A stretch of DNA of 64,000 nt, taken from positions 21,512,001 to 21,576,000 of the forward strand of contig NC_080569.1 in NCBI RefSeq assembly GCF_030253575.1. Reading direction: 5' to 3'. Below the pieces are notes generated by a model, which saw only the letters and a program-made list of their open reading frames with translations, was not told the DNA's origin and ran no database searches. Positions 12,201-25,302 of this stretch are shown piece after piece (position 1 is the stretch's first letter; every line of letters begins with the position of its first letter). The stretch comes from Rhododendron vialii. Lineage: Eukaryota > Streptophyta > Magnoliopsida > Ericales > Ericaceae. Both the position numbers and the translations under genes were made by a program.

Positions 12201-15200
12201 GTTGGATGCTTCAACATGATATCACTGATAGGCTCGGTGATTTTTAGACATTACTTGATTGATTGTCCCTTTGTTTGTGCCTTAAGTGCACCTTATTTCG
12301 CATATGCGGAAAAGTGTCGGAGCTTGTCCCACATTGGTTATATATCGCCTCCAAAACTAGTATGTGAACCTGGGCAGCCTCTACATTCACTGGCAATTGA
12401 TGATGAGTTCGATGCTTTAACATTTCCAACTCTCATATGATAAACCTAATCTTAAATTTCTCTCTGGAAAAAATAAAAAAAGAAGGCACTGCATTGCATT
12501 GGTCTCACGGATATTGTGCTAGTACTGAAGTCTAACCTTAAATAATGTGCTACTGTGTTGCTTGTTAGTATAGCAGTCACAATTGATTAATGTAGAATCT
12601 TTTATATATACACACTTTAGCGCTTGTATTTTCACTGATTAACTAAGGGCATACTCACTTGATGATATATGTCAAATAAGAGTCATTCGTTGTACTTGTG
12701 CTTTTGGGATTTCCCATATGTGAATGATGTGTAATTTTTGACAGCTTGCGAATGTCCTGGGCCGCTATGAGTGGTTAACATGTCCGAGGAAGGTAAACTC
12801 TATAATTTAGTATTTTAGCATTTTTTCTTTTACTATAAAGCTCTGTGTCCAAATTGAAAGAAACTTCTCTATTCATGCATTCTGATAATTCATACAGGAT
12901 TTGTCAACTGGTTGGCTTCATTGTGATCCTGGTCCATTGTTTAAACCCGAGTACTTCACTTTACCAGCATGGATTCCAAAATGGGTAAGTGGACATGAAT
13001 TTATACGAACTCGAGCCCAAAAGATCTTCGTTGACTGATATTTTAGTTGATTTCTGGCTCTAGTTGACAGTACACTTTTAATCATTGTGAATTAACTGGT
13101 AAAAGTGGTGTTTTTGTCGTTTAGAGTTTGCTTTAAACATCTAATAGTGATTGTTGACTTGAAGCATTTTCTAGGAACTCCAAGTACAACTATAGTAAGA
13201 AATTGGGATCATTGTCTTCTTTTTATTGATTTTTGTTTATTTTGCTTGTTAGAATAGGAATTTTGTAAAAGAACAGAGGCAAAGAACATTAGGAGCGTTG
13301 AATGCTTCTTTACCGGCTATAGTAAGAAAACTGAGCCGCTGAGCTCCAAGTTCCAATTCTAACATGTCTCCAGCTAATGTAGAATGGTTCCCCCAAAACT
13401 CAGTCCATGCATCGCCTGGTTTAAGAGCAACAGTCTGATATATATGCTATGCCAGGCGGCAATGGGCAACTTCCATATATGGTTTGAAACAAGATTTCCT
13501 TCCATTTCAAGCTCAAACAGTCAATAAATTGGTCCAATATTCCATAATGTGGCATTTATCAAGAATCCGTTGAACCCTTGTTCTTTTGAAAAGCTATGAC
13601 AAATGAGCAAATAATGTGAGATTCAACCACCCTATTGCAGAACACATAGCTACCTCGGGAGCGTAATGTTATCTTGCAGAGCTGACCTAAAATAACCAGC
13701 CATAAGGTAATAGGGCATTTCAGCATTGATGTTTGAAACCGTAGCAGATGGAATGACTTTGATAGATGCATTCCGGGAACTATTCAAATTAGGCGAACGA
13801 TCTTGTCTTGTCACTCTTACTAAGGGTCATCTGATTAGTCATGAACTAGTTCTGCCGAGTTTTAGGCAGGCTGAGAATTGTCATGTGACTCATTATCACA
13901 AGCTTCTTTATCAGGTCCCTCATTGCAGGTTTCTCTATCTGTGATTCATTGATATGCTTGGAAAAGGATGCAAACGAGAAAGAGCTGTGCAGTCCCTACC
14001 AATGGATCGGTAGGTTCCAACTTAGGTCCCGATGCCCCGGGGGAGAGTACGTGTCGCACTGTTGGACTTCTATTTTGGATCTCTTAGGACACCTGCCAAA
14101 CTTGGGTATGGACTATGGATAGATCCAGGAGGTGTACTTTGTTTATCTATATTTGAGCATATCCATGTTCTGGGGAAAAAAAAATTACAATAGATCCAGC
14201 AGTTTAGGCACCTGCAATTCGTTAACTGGCAAACTACTTGGTGATATGTGGGATAAACCACCGAATTGGTTTTATTCCTTGCGATACAATTTTGAACTGA
14301 CCTGCCAACCTAGGAGAATAATTTAGAATGAAACTTAGTGATCATGTTGTTGTACATTGAGAATGAAACTTAGTGAATATACTGTTGCACATCTGTGCAT
14401 AACTGACGTAGAGTATATGATGTTGGATAGCTATAAGTCTTTTCTAACTCAGAAATCTGTTTAAATTTCCCAACCGTGGATGAAATGTGAATTAGGACCG
14501 CTTTGTAATAAAAGGAGAATTGCTTAAACCGAGAACATTATCATTACAGGCAAGATTGACTCTGATGCACGCAATGGAGATATCATTAAAATGGAGCTAA
14601 AGGTGATGAACAGTAAGATTCTGATAATACTTTTTAGAATCTAAAGATGTTTTCTGAGAGTCATTGGGAAATGATCAGGCTGTAGAGAATGGTAGTCATT
14701 CCACCTCATCCTGTTCATTGCTTGGAAAGGCTGTTAGTGAACATGGTATCAGGGGTTGCAATCTGCCCGGAGAGGTTGTGGACCCTACCCACCCTGCTTC
14801 TGATGTGATGGGTATGGGAGACATGGACTTGGGGTTTTGAGGGGTTTGGGAGTTAACAAATGTATGATGACTCATTCTGGAGAAGGCTGGTTATGGCCAA
14901 TCGTGAATTGCCGTAAATGTACTTATCTAGGAGGGCTCTGACGTAGGAAACCCCCCTATGTGCGTCTACAGATGTTTGATAGGGGATGATGTTTCTTCTA
15001 GGATTTGCCTCTTCATAATTTCTGCATGGATGATTTGTGGCATCTTTCAGTGGCCGTAGAAGTTGTAAGGTTTTTTTTGGCAATAATGATAAATATGTTA
15101 TGTATCACAGCACTAGCTAAATATTTAGTTCCAAGTTTCATGTGCTATTTGAAGAATACATTACAACTAAAGAATGCATTACAAATGTCTTGTGAATTTT

Positions 15201-18200
15201 CACTTTGTCCTGTCTTACGGTTGGGTCATCACACTGTTGGGACAGATCTTGAGGGAGTTTTAAGTACTGAGGCTGGGCTTGATATGGGGATTCCAATCAA
15301 ACCTCCACCCTGTTGCTGATGTGGTATAGAACAGGATTTTGAATTTTGTTCATAGTTCTCTCATCTCTGTAGTTTATTTCTCATATGCCATTTGACAAAG
15401 CATATAAGTTTTCAGCAGTAATCTTGTTATGTCTTGTTAATTGTTACTCTATTGGAAGCCACACTTCTTCTCAAAGCATAAAGTTTTCCTCCCTTCACTC
15501 CCCTTCACATTTTCCGGTGCTAATGTATACTATGAAGGGAGGAGATTTTTTATCAAAGCATTTAAGCTTTCGTGTTGGGGCTGGCAGGGGAGTGTGGGGA
15601 TAGATTTAGAGGGTGATGCTTGGTGTGGGGCTTTAAACAAGAAATCTGCTGAGAGGACGGAGAACTAATTTGGAGGAGGATCTAGTTGGCTAGGTTTCTA
15701 GTTATGGAGTAGGTCCTATCCAGTGCCGGATGCAGTATACAAATAGTAAGGGGCACCGCCCCCACTTTACTTTCCAATAATTTCAGTTTTACCCCTAAAT
15801 AATGAAGGTCATGATAATTTGTATTCCGAAAATTAGACACATTTTCCCTTCTAGATCACTTACATCCCCTAGTATCTTTTTCAAGTTTCCAAAAAAGTTT
15901 GTCCTAACTTATCTGTTTTACCTAAAGACCAGTTACATATATTGTAGCAAATTTTACGTTTTAAGTTCATTTCTTTTATATGATGGTTGGTTACTATAAG
16001 TAAAAGTTTATGGCTACGCCACTGGTCCTATCAGTGTATTTAGTTGGACGGTGTCAAGGAAGTTGCTGATCTGATGACAGGGAGACGGTGACGAGAACTC
16101 CATCGCTCTTTCCTAGGTTAACGGTCAATGTACCTCGACTTACTTGAGCTTCAAAGCATTGAGTCTATATAAGTATTTACATTTTCGTGCTTGGTCAGCT
16201 TCTTGGGATGCTGAGGAAAAGTCCTCATGGCTTGGTATCATATGTTGGGGAGGACAAGAGAGTTTCGTTATATATACGGCATGGGGATGGGATCCACTGG
16301 TATTTCTTTCCGAGGTTGCTTGGATGGTGCTAAAATGATGGATAATTTGTTCGCTTTGTGGGATCAAGGTTAGGAGTGCTGTGAGGGAAAATCTCGACAG
16401 TGGCTGCTAGTGCTATGCAGTGGCAGCTGGCAAAGGAATATAAGATATTTTTTAGTGTTGGAGGTTTCAGCTCATAAGCCGTTGGGAGTTTGGCTGTCCT
16501 CATGGTATTCTTGGCTTTTGTATGCTTGTCTTTTCATTGGACAATTGGAGTTATTTTTTCATGCATTCCTCTGTTGAGCTTCCTTCTCCATACTACCTGT
16601 AAAATTATTTTCTCTCTTTTGTAACTTAAAGTTACTTATGGCAACCGAGGGTTTAGCATTTATCATTTTCCTCTGCAGTTTCCTTGGAGAGAAGTTCAGA
16701 TTTTGCCCGTTCAATGGCATGCAATTTGGCTTGGTCTTTTCGCATCAATAATTGCACCTTTTGGAGGTTTTTTTGCAAGTGGTTTTAAGAGAGCTTTTAA
16801 GATTAAGGTAAGTCTTTCTTTCGATACTATACATATCTAAGGTACCCCTGTGTGGTGTAGACTATAGATACCATTAAAGCACAGATGTCGATTCATTTTG
16901 GCCTTTTCTTTCTTGTTTCAGGATTTTGGTGATAGTATTCCTGGGCATGGTGGAATTACAGATAGAATGGATTGCCAGGTAAGCTGTATAAAAATGTTAG
17001 ATTCTGTGCCTTTTGAGGATTAAGTGTAATGCAAGACGAAAAAGAAGAAAGAAAAGAAAAGCAGGGGGGAAAAGAAATACATGGCTTTTATTTCTCGAGT
17101 CGAGGATGAACAAAAACATAAATGTAACCAGTACAAAAGGGGAAGTTATTTTCCTTGGGCTGAAAAGAGTTAACAAGAATAAAGCACAATGAAATTCACA
17201 ATATTTGCTTCTCAAGTCCAACTAAAGGGACAGGATGGAGTCTCATTATTGTAACCTCAATTTCAATTACTCCTTTTCCTAGAATAATATGACCAATGCG
17301 CATGCTTCACATTTGCTACTTCTAGTTGGTAAGATATTGTGCTGCTCAATCAATGTTCCAGCTATGAAAGAATGCCAAATTGTTCCTTTTTGATCACCCT
17401 GTGAACTTTTTTTGCCGTGTCCATGAGATCCTTTGCTTCATACATGCGGCTATCCTATGTTGTTCCGGGGTTGTGATAGGATCGCTGCTCCCACAATTTT
17501 CCAATTATGAAGGAACACATGAGAATTAGCGCCATTAGTTTTCATTGTCAAGGTTATGCAGTGGGTTTGTGGTACTTGAGTTTCAAAACTTTGTTGTATC
17601 TGTATACGCTTGATGAGTTTCAAAACTTTGTGGTACTTGAGTTTTCTTCAACATGAATCAGGGGAATGAGAAATACATTGAATTTTAAATAAATTTGACT
17701 GACGTGGACGATTGAGGGTGAGTTAAGTAGTTAACTGGTTGTCTAGTTCTTAGAGATGTTTGGTCGGCAGTTAGAGGTCAGGTGATGGAACGAGCACCTT
17801 GAACTTGGAGATCTCTCAACCCTATCTAACACCATTGCCAGAGGTCTCTTGAAGAATCATGTGGTTGCCTGAGTGCCTTTTTGTCACCCTCACCAACCAC
17901 CATGGTCCCTAGGCTATGCTCTCGACCTTGGGTGGCATGAGAGCACTAGGGTACCATTAGAGATGACATTTGAGATGTGAATTTGAGTTTGAGTCGTAGG
18001 AGGGATGCACTTGGTGGAGGGTCAATCCATTTGGTTATGGGTACTGTAATTGGAAATTTTGAATAGGCAACATGCTCAAGTAGAGATTTGCTCATTGAGT
18101 GGGCAAGTGTATTTGGAGATGCCTCCAAGTCCAAGGTCATCCCTGAATCAAGGCCAAGGCACCACTTAATTTAGCTACAACTTTTGTACAGACAGACACG

Positions 18201-19489
18201 CTAGTGTCACTTAAATGAGTTGTCAGTATCATGCATGTCATTGATAACAGGAGGTGATGTACTTCTCTAGGTAAAGCCAGGACATGTCTTTCTGATTGTC
18301 CCAGAGCGCCTATCACTTGAGGCTTAGGCGTCGCTTAAGGGAGCCTCGTCCAATGTGACTAGACCCTGGAGTGCTAAGAAGCACAGTCCCATTACTGACC
18401 TTGTGTATACTCATTCGGTTGGGCACGTTCAATACATGTGTCATCCATACATGTGTCAGGTGCATCTAGGGTGTGTGGGAAATGATAGGGACATACTATA
18501 CTCTTTGGGGACACGCTAGAGACATGTGAAGAAGCCAGAATGCAATTTTAATAGGTCATAGAAGGTTCAAAATTGCACTAGATGATTAGTTCTGGAATAC
18601 TTTTTTGTGAGATTTTTTTAATCTTGATGTATGTTACTGTGTTAGTACCTAATAATGATGTCTTCCCGGTTGATATTTGTGAATGTAAATAGATGCCAGT
18701 GACATATGGTATATATTATTGCATGTTCAGTGTGTGCCCAAAGTCTCCGTGTTCCAATTTGGAAGAGATTACTGTTTGTGCTGTGTTCCGTGCCCCGTGT
18801 TCCTAATAGTGCGCGCAAGGCACATTGTGGTTGTTGATTGGCCCACTGGTTCTCTCCTGAGAATGGCACATAGCTTCCAACTTTCAAGTTCATGAAAGAT
18901 GATGACGAGGTATCCTTATTAGAGACCTGAACCCATGTACCCTGGACCGTAAAACTTCTTTCCAGAGTTAGATTGGGTGGCTTGGCCTCCATTTTGTGCC
19001 AAAAACATTTATCATGAGAATGAAATGGCACTACTACTGGCATAAAATGTTGGTTGAATTAGTGTACATTTAGGTTTGTCTAGTGCCTTTTTAATCTCTT
19101 TTTATGAGAATGTTGTTGAACTGGTATCTAAAGCACATGTCAATGGAGTCAGTAATGTACATATTTTTTTCCCTAGTGCTGTGCTAAGTTTAGCCTATTT
19201 GTGCAGATGGTGATGGCAGTTTTCGCATACATCTATCATCAGTCATTTATTGCGCCACAAAGTTTATCAGTTGATAGGATTTTGGACCAGGTAAGATTGT
19301 CTACTCCCATGTTCATTTGCTCATGGAAGTAGTGTTTCTGTTCGGATTCAATCTATAAGTATAAACACGGAGTTCCATCGTGTTATTTCTATGATGTAGA
19401 TAATGATGAACCTTACATTTGAGGAGCAACAAGCATTGTTCACGAAGCTTGGGCAGATCATCCAGCGTAGGCTGCTTGAAGAGTCTTGA
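9234..19489 (+). CDS. CDS: CDP-diacylglycerol synthase (phosphatidate cytidylyltransferase), ER type
   Basis: It converts phosphatidic acid and CTP to CDP-diacylglycerol, precursor of phosphatidylinositol and phosphatidylglycerol. Exons: 9234-9305, 9662-9915, 10358-10509, 10764-10905, 11844-12000, 12745-12792, 12898-12984, 16679-16807, 16922-16978, 19207-19290, 19400-19489. All junctions are GT-AG and in phase, giving 423 aa, the usual plant length. The N-terminus has a basic RLRHRRRS patch. Hydrophobic segments include [18 protein letters not shown] and [11 protein letters not shown]. The family signature spans residues 338-364 across the exon 8/9 junction: [11 protein letters not shown], then [11 protein letters not shown] with the metal-binding Asp pair. 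There is no obvious plastid transit peptide, which favours the ER group (Arabidopsis CDS1-3) over plastid CDS4/5. The start ATG is chosen because it begins the conserved N-terminus, 70 nt into an exon after a good acceptor. Confidence 0.96.
10906..12744 (+). other. Introns 4 and 5 of the CDP-DAG synthase gene with old repeat pieces
   Basis: Intron 4 (10906-11843) contains a retroelement-like patch near 11090-11300 (words GGATTTACGTGGTTCAGC, GATCGGCACCGGGG). Intron 5 (12001-12744) contains two diverged copies of GAGCTTGT(C/T)(C/T)CACA...CGCCTCCAA-like sequence at about 12153 and 12321, resembling short LTR or TRIM starts. Neither patch has complete ends. Confidence 0.35.
12985..19206 (+). other. 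Long introns 7 and 9 of the CDP-DAG synthase gene
   Basis: Intron 7 (12985-16678, 3.7 kb) and intron 9 (16979-19206, 2.2 kb) have no convincing coding exons on either strand. Short frames such as 13559-13771 (-) and 18642-19043 (-) match nothing I recognise and are probably chance. A small direct repeat (GAGTTTCAAAACTTTG) occurs twice at 17578-17626. No complete transposable element is recognised. Confidence 0.5.
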
Positions 19490-20410
19490 TTAAATCCACA
19501 AGAACTGCACCTTCTTCTGTAATTTATGGACGTCTCTCTCCGGCATGCTGCGTACACGGAGCTGACAATGTCACAATTTCCTCATGTGCAACAAACGTTA
19601 TTTAGGTTGAGGTGTCCACTGCAGTGCACATTCTGTAGTGTACGCCACACATTATGCTGTATATTTTGCCTTGGACAGTTTAATTGCACTCGATCTCTCT
19701 CGAGTTTGATTGCATGTCATGAGATTGGTAGTTATTGTTAATTTAATTTAGTCGATGCTTATGCTGATTCAATCCAAATCCCTGCGTGGAAGGGTATTGT
19801 ATTTCTTTTTTTGAGGACGTGGGATTCACAAGATGTACAGGAAAGCCAATTGGATCAATAAGGATTAGTTTTTGATGTTTGAAATCTACTGAATTGATCA
19901 AGTACTCTCCCAGTCCAATTGCATCTGGCGTTTTTTGTTTGCTGATGAATGACATCTGGAATGAAACTTAAGACACCCTTTTTTTTTTAATCTTCGTTTG
20001 GTCAATTGAAGTAGTCCTTAGTCCTACGTTTACTCACATAATCCTTCAAAATGGACTTTGCTCGCGCACTCAATCCTCGCTCTGTCCTTGCACTCTCAAT
20101 TCTAACACTTGCGAATTTTAGTTGCTTGCAATGTTTTTGAAACATGCTTTCATGCTCTTGCTCCATCCGTGCATTATGTGACTTAGGTTGTATGTCAATT
20201 TGAGCTACCAAGTTAACAAGTGTCCACTGTACAATTACAACGATGAATATTTCTTTCATCCACCAGCGATGATAAACTTCAATATCAAGCTTCACTCGCG
20301 ATAAACAAGTTACATTATTCAAGGATGATATAGCCAACTGCTAGGAGCTCACCCTCGTGTGTTCCGGGCAAAACAAAAAGAAATCAGCGAGCGCAAAATT
20401 AAAAATTAAA
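19490..20410. other. 3' flank of the CDP-DAG synthase gene and intergenic DNA
   Basis: About 250 bp after the stop is likely 3' UTR (TTTAATTTAG near 19739). A 111-codon minus-strand frame (20337-20002) has a methionine start but resembles no family I know and has no splice or leader context. I do not call it a gene. Confidence 0.4.
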
Positions 20411-20556
20411 AATTTGGGGAAAATGAAGGCCCATGACATGTTTTGATAATTAATATCCGTCAATGACATGCTGAGAACATTTATTAATGCTGAAAATGTC
20501 CTTGACGGGTATTAATTATCAAAACATGTTCTTGGCCGTCATTTTCCCTAAAAATT
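20411..20556. mobile_element. Small foldback MITE
   Basis: Arms 20411-20478 and 20493-20556 are inverted: GGGAAAATGA...ATGACATGTTTTGATAATTAATA pairs with TATTAATTATCAAAACATG...TCATTTTCCC. About 146 bp, no coding capacity, target-site duplication not clear. Confidence 0.75.
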
Positions 20557-20675
20557 TCATTATGCCTACTGATGTAGTGCCAAAAAAAAATAAAAATAAA
20601 TGATCGCACTTATTTTGAATCCCAAGTCACCAATTTCATGTCACGGTGCCATTAGAATTACGGAAACACTGCCGA

Positions 20676-20986
20676 CACAGATTTTTTGTGGAGCTCATTT
20701 TTGGGTCCCACACAAATAAACCGATCTGTTCATTAATTTTAAAATATTTTTTTGAGTAACCCCGTAAAAAATCAGCTCACTAGGATACATGTAAGTACTT
20801 GATCCAATCTCACAACTTTGATTTCATATGGAATTCTAAATGAAAAGTTGTGAGATTGGATCAAGTATTTACATGTATCCCAGTGAGCTGATTTTCAACG
20901 GACTCCCTCAAAAAATATTTTAAAATTAATGAACGAATCGGATCATTTGTGTGGGACCCAAAACTGGATCCTACAAAAAATCTGTG
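20676..20986. mobile_element. Foldback MITE
   Basis: The ends CACAGATTTTTTGTGG and TACAAAAAATCTGTG are inverted. Inner arms (ACTTGATCCAATCTCACAAC and complement; TTAATTTTAAAATATTTTTT) pair around a centre near 20832. The length is 311 bp with no open frame. Part of the same arm sequence recurs near 42705-42830. Confidence 0.75.
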
Positions 20987-22017
20987 CACAAATCTGTGCA
21001 TTATTGCCTGTGTCATTAGCACGGTTCTTAGAATTAGAATAAATACATTTGAAGCACGTCTTTATAAAATACCTACAGATCCCTGTGGACATTACCCCTT
21101 CCTTGCTGCTGTGCAAGTGCTCATTGGATTACGGCTAGGGAGAACTGACAACTTCAGATTTGCAATATGAACCCAACTCAAGAAGGTATCAATAATCAAT
21201 AGTCTCGTAACGGCTGGTTCAGATACCTGAGTTATCAAAAGAAAATTTCAAAAAAGGCATCAATTCAAGAAAATGTAGCATGGATTGGAGATACGGGCTG
21301 AGAGCCTGAGGGCGAGTTACCAAAAGAAAATTTCAAAAAGGCATAAATTCAAGAAAATGTAGCATGGATTTGGAGATACGGGCTGAGAGCCTGGGAGCCA
21401 TATTAACCGGTCCCATAAATTAAATAAAACCCTTTATGTATTTTGTAATAACTGCGAAAACCTGCAAATAAATCTTCACAATCCCTGTGGAATAAGTTTT
21501 CCCATCACCTCAGAGAAGGCAGTCAACACGCCCAGCACCATTGAAATCCAACACGCTTGGAACCCTCAACGAGTTAAAAGGCAGGGATGAAGTGCATCCA
21601 TGAGCTCCAATACAAGACATATCAAACACATGAACCCCAAAACAGGCTTCAGATGCAACAACAGAATTTGCAAATAAACTTCTAATGTAAAATCCGTAAC
21701 ACTAAACCGAACACTATCAAATTAATAGGAACTCCTGCTGGTTCAGGTTCCATAACAAATTCAAGGTAGCTTTTTCGTCCGTCTTCTCTAAAATCCCAAA
21801 TCCAAAAAAAAAAAAACTAACAAAACAAATTTCACTATCCTAATACCGCCAAAACAAGCATATAAGATATGGTACAATGCACGGTACTTCCACACCCGCA
21901 CATGGGAAAAAATATGTGGTCCAAACTAACCACATCAATAAACGTAATTGGAAATTCATCTCAACATGAAAATGAAAAAAGTTGATTGTCTGCTAGCTTT
22001 TTTGCCCCGAAAACGTC
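20987..22017. other. Intergenic DNA with an 84-bp tandem duplication
   Basis: Units at about 21231-21312 and 21313-21398 are nearly identical (shared word ATGGATT(T)GGAGATACGGGC). The remainder up to the ceramidase stop probably includes its 3' UTR. No coding exon is recognised. Confidence 0.5.
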
Positions 22018-24553
22018 TCACTGGGATTTTGGTTTCTTGATCTTCACATAAGGAAGGACCCCCATGAGATGGACAATCTTTGGGTTCCATCCCCGTTGCT
22101 GAGCGCGGCAAAACATCAAGAATGTGTTTGCAAAGTAAGAGTTAAAACCCATTAAGACATGCCACAAGGCATGGCCCTGTGGGTTGAAGGGCCCACTTGA
22201 TATCTCCTTGCACATTAAACGATCAAACAGCCAACACAAACTACCAACAAATAGGGTAGCCGCATACAACTTTGCAACCCGCTTAGCAGAGACATCTTGA
22301 GTGTAGATATAATACTTGTACATCCTGGGGATGCATAGGAGGCACAAGATTATGTAGTGAACCTGGAATCCAATGCGAAAACGGATCTGGGAATGGGCAA
22401 CAGCAAAAGCGGCACCATAGAGAAAAAGGAAGGTGGGCATCGTACTGCGATAGTGCCAATCTGGGGAGTAGAGGATGTAAAGGTAGAGGAGCATTTCCCA
22501 TACCATTGGAGTTTCATCGCTTTGTTGTTGCCTGTGAAAAAATTTGAATATCACACTCCGGTGTAAATGAACGTCAAACATAACTAATCAGATTAGAGTA
22601 ACAAAGAATAATTATTTTTATGAAGTTAGACAAATGTGGTGCCACCTTCCAAAAACGAAACAAATGTTGAGCATTTGTGCAGACACAACGGTTTCATTCA
22701 CCCAGCTGTTTCAAGGCTTTACTAAACTAATGATGACAGAGGTCCATGAAAGGTGCAAAAGGAATGAAAAGCACAAACACAGAAAGAAGGTGCAAAAGGA
22801 ATGAAAAAGCACAAACACAGAAAGCCTAGTAATGATTTTAATGCAACTACTGTGACTTCTATACCAAACTTCACAGCATATTATTACTATAAAACAATCC
22901 ACATTAGCTGAAGCCTACAGGCATGGACACGCCTTGATCAGCCTAATGTTTGTGAAAAGTAACCCACAAGCACAAGATAACAATGGTTCGAGTGCAGAAT
23001 ATTAGCACCACTGTCAAGAATACTTGGTTCAATGAAACTACATTTCCGCCCTCACTTCTATCCAACATCATCACAACAAAGTGTAATGGTTGCAATATGC
23101 TATTTACATTAGCGAATGGGATGTATCAAAAAATTTACTTTTTATTTTAATTCTTTGAGAGAATCTACCAAAATTCATGATCACAAAAAAAAAAAAAAAA
23201 GTGTATATGATATATATACGGGGCGGTTCCGGGGACCCTTAAAAAAACCCCCCAAAGTTCCGGATCGAATTTTGATGATCCAAGCCGCTCAATGTAATCA
23301 GAACGTGATTTTAAGGGTGCCCGTGAGAAATCAGCAAAAAATATGACCGGAAAAGGCTTCATCCGAACAGTTTTTTATTGAACTTTATTAAATGGTTCAA
23401 TAAAAAACTAATCAAATCAAGCCCTTCCAGGTTAGTTTTTTTGCCAGTTATTCGCGAGCACCCTTAAAATCACGTTCTGAACACATTGAGCGGCTCGGAT
23501 CATCAAAATTTGATCGGGAACTATGAGATTAAGATTTGGCCGGATCAAATTTTGATGATCCAAGCCGCTTAATGTAATCAGAACGTGATTTTAAGAGTGC
23601 CCATAAGAAATCAGCAAAAAAAATGACCGGGAAGGGTTTCATCCGAACAGTTTTTTATTGAACTTTTCAATAAAAAACTGCTCAAATCAAGCCCTCCCCG
23701 GTTACTTTTTTTGTTAGTTTCTCGCGAGCACCCTTAAATCACGTTCTGAACATATTAAGCGGCTGAGATTAAGATTTGGAAGGTTTTTTTATATCTATAT
23801 CGGGGCGGTTCCGGGGACACCCAAAAAAACACCTCATAGTTTCCGATCAAATTTTGATGATCCGAGCCGCTCAATGTGATCAGAATGTGATTTTAAGAGT
23901 ACCTGCGAGAAATCAGTAAAAAAAATGACCAGAAAGGGCTTAATCCGAATAGTTTCGAACAATTTTTTATTGAACGGTTCAAATAAAAACTGCTCAAATC
24001 AAGCCTTTCCTAGTCATTTTTTTGCTAAATACTCACGGGTACCCTTATAATCACATTCTGCACACATTGAACGGTTTGGATCATCAAAATTTGATCGGGA
24101 ACTATGAGATTGAGATTTGGGGTGTTTTTTTAGGTGTTTTTTTAAACCGTCCCATATATATATATATATATAAGAGAGAGAGAGAGAGAGAGAGAGTTAG
24201 GTTCCGGTGAGGGATCCCTCATTTTATTAAAATGCGGGACTCCCCTTCCTGATTGAATTTCGATGATCCGAGCCGCACAAAGTTATTAGAACGTGATTTT
24301 AAGGGTCCCCGTGAGAAATCAGCAAAAAAAATGACCGGGAAGGGCTTCATCCGAGCAGTTTTTATTGAACGGTTCAAAAAAAACTGCTCGGATGATGCCC
24401 TTCCCGGTCATTTTTTTTGGTGATTTCTCGCGAGGACCCTTAAAATTACGTTCTGCACACATTGAACGGTTCGGATTTTCAAAATTTGATCGGGATATGA
24501 AAGTCCCTCATTTTTAAAATGAGGGATCCCTCACTTGAAAATTCCTCTCTCTC

Positions 24554-24591
<38 letters not shown>

Positions 24592-25297
24592 AATTCAGCT
24601 TCTCAAGCGAAGCCTCTTGTGACGCAGTGTTCTGCAACTATCTCCACAGAATGCACAAGTTGAGAGGGATACGAAATCCTAGTATATATCAAAAACCACA
24701 ATTCACGCACCTCTCAAAATATATTTTCAATACTAAACCATACAATTTCAAAAAAATATTTGTCACTTCAAAGCCTCGTTGTAATGAGAATGACAAACAT
24801 ATTAAAATCGCAATGTGCAGGAGGACGAATTTGGCGTAAAACGAGTCCCCAACAGACACTAATGAAACTAGAAAGTAAGCGTGCCAAGGTTTTTTTTTAT
24901 TGAGTATTCATGATGTAAGAGCTGGTCACACTCCAACACCTTTCAGAGAATCAAAAAAAAGGGGGAAAAGGAATTATGACAAGAAATCAGTTCCATGGAA
25001 AAAAAAAAAAAAAAGCCAATGACAATGACAGAAAGATACTTACACATGCTGCAATGTGGCATGGAATAACATGCTCCCAATGGCTAGTATCATATTTGAT
25101 ATGTGAAGAACAGTAAATCTCTTCTCAAAACGTTGTCTTAAGGCATTTATTAAGCCTATTAGTGCCAAAAGAATGCATGGGATATTGGATATAGTGTTGT
25201 AGAATTCTGCAATGTAGGAAGAGTAGACGTAATTAGTTTCACACCACTCGGTGGTGGACGTGACAGGACCCCAGAAGCTTGACATTCCATCTGCCAT
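22018..25297 (-). CDS. ACER: Alkaline (phyto)ceramidase, seven-transmembrane amidase
   Basis: It hydrolyses ceramide or phytoceramide to a sphingoid base and fatty acid in ER/Golgi membranes. Coding exons on the minus strand are 25297-25044 and 22531-22018, joined in phase (donor GTAAGT, acceptor TTTCACAG) to 255 aa, the family length. Active-site residues known from human ACER3 are all present at matching spacing: Ser75 and His79 (GSMLFHAT), Asp90 (QQQSDETP), and the zinc pair His205/His209 (GHALWH). The N-terminal calcium-site residues also fit (Glu17, Trp18, Glu20, Asn22, Glu31 in STTEWCETN and YIAEFYN). Hydrophobic segments alternate with loops over the whole length. The start ATG follows a leader-intron acceptor (TTTATTTAG) by four bases. 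The coding intron carries a foldback-element array. Confidence 0.96.
22737..22826. repeat. 39-bp tandem duplication in the ceramidase intron
   Basis: Two adjacent copies of AGGTGCAAAAGGAATGAAAA followed by GCACAAACACAGAAAG, differing by one inserted A. Confidence 0.8.
23218..24540. mobile_element. Array of four related foldback MITE copies
   Basis: Units at about 23218-23535, 23536-23800, 23801-24155 and 24200-24540 each contain inverted arms. Shared words are GATCAAATTTTGATGATCC, AACGTGATTTTAAG, GAGAAATCAGCAAAAAAAAT and GACCGG(A/G)AAGGGCTT, followed by their complements. Units 1 and 3 start GGGGCGGTTCCGGGGAC. Unit 4 differs outside the core (GAGGGATCCCTCATTTT at both ends, inverted). TATATA and GA/CA microsatellites separate units 3 and 4 and follow unit 4. 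All lie in the coding intron of the ceramidase gene. No transposase. Confidence 0.8.
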
Positions 25298-25302
25298 TCT
25301 CC

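Noticed and set aside
18642-19043. 133-codon minus-strand frame in intron 9 of the CDP-DAG synthase gene
   Set aside because: No recognised domain, no leader or splice context, antisense within a long intron.
23218-24540. CRISPR-like or satellite array
   Set aside because: The repeated units are long inverted-arm elements of unequal size in a plant intron, with no short direct repeats and spacers.
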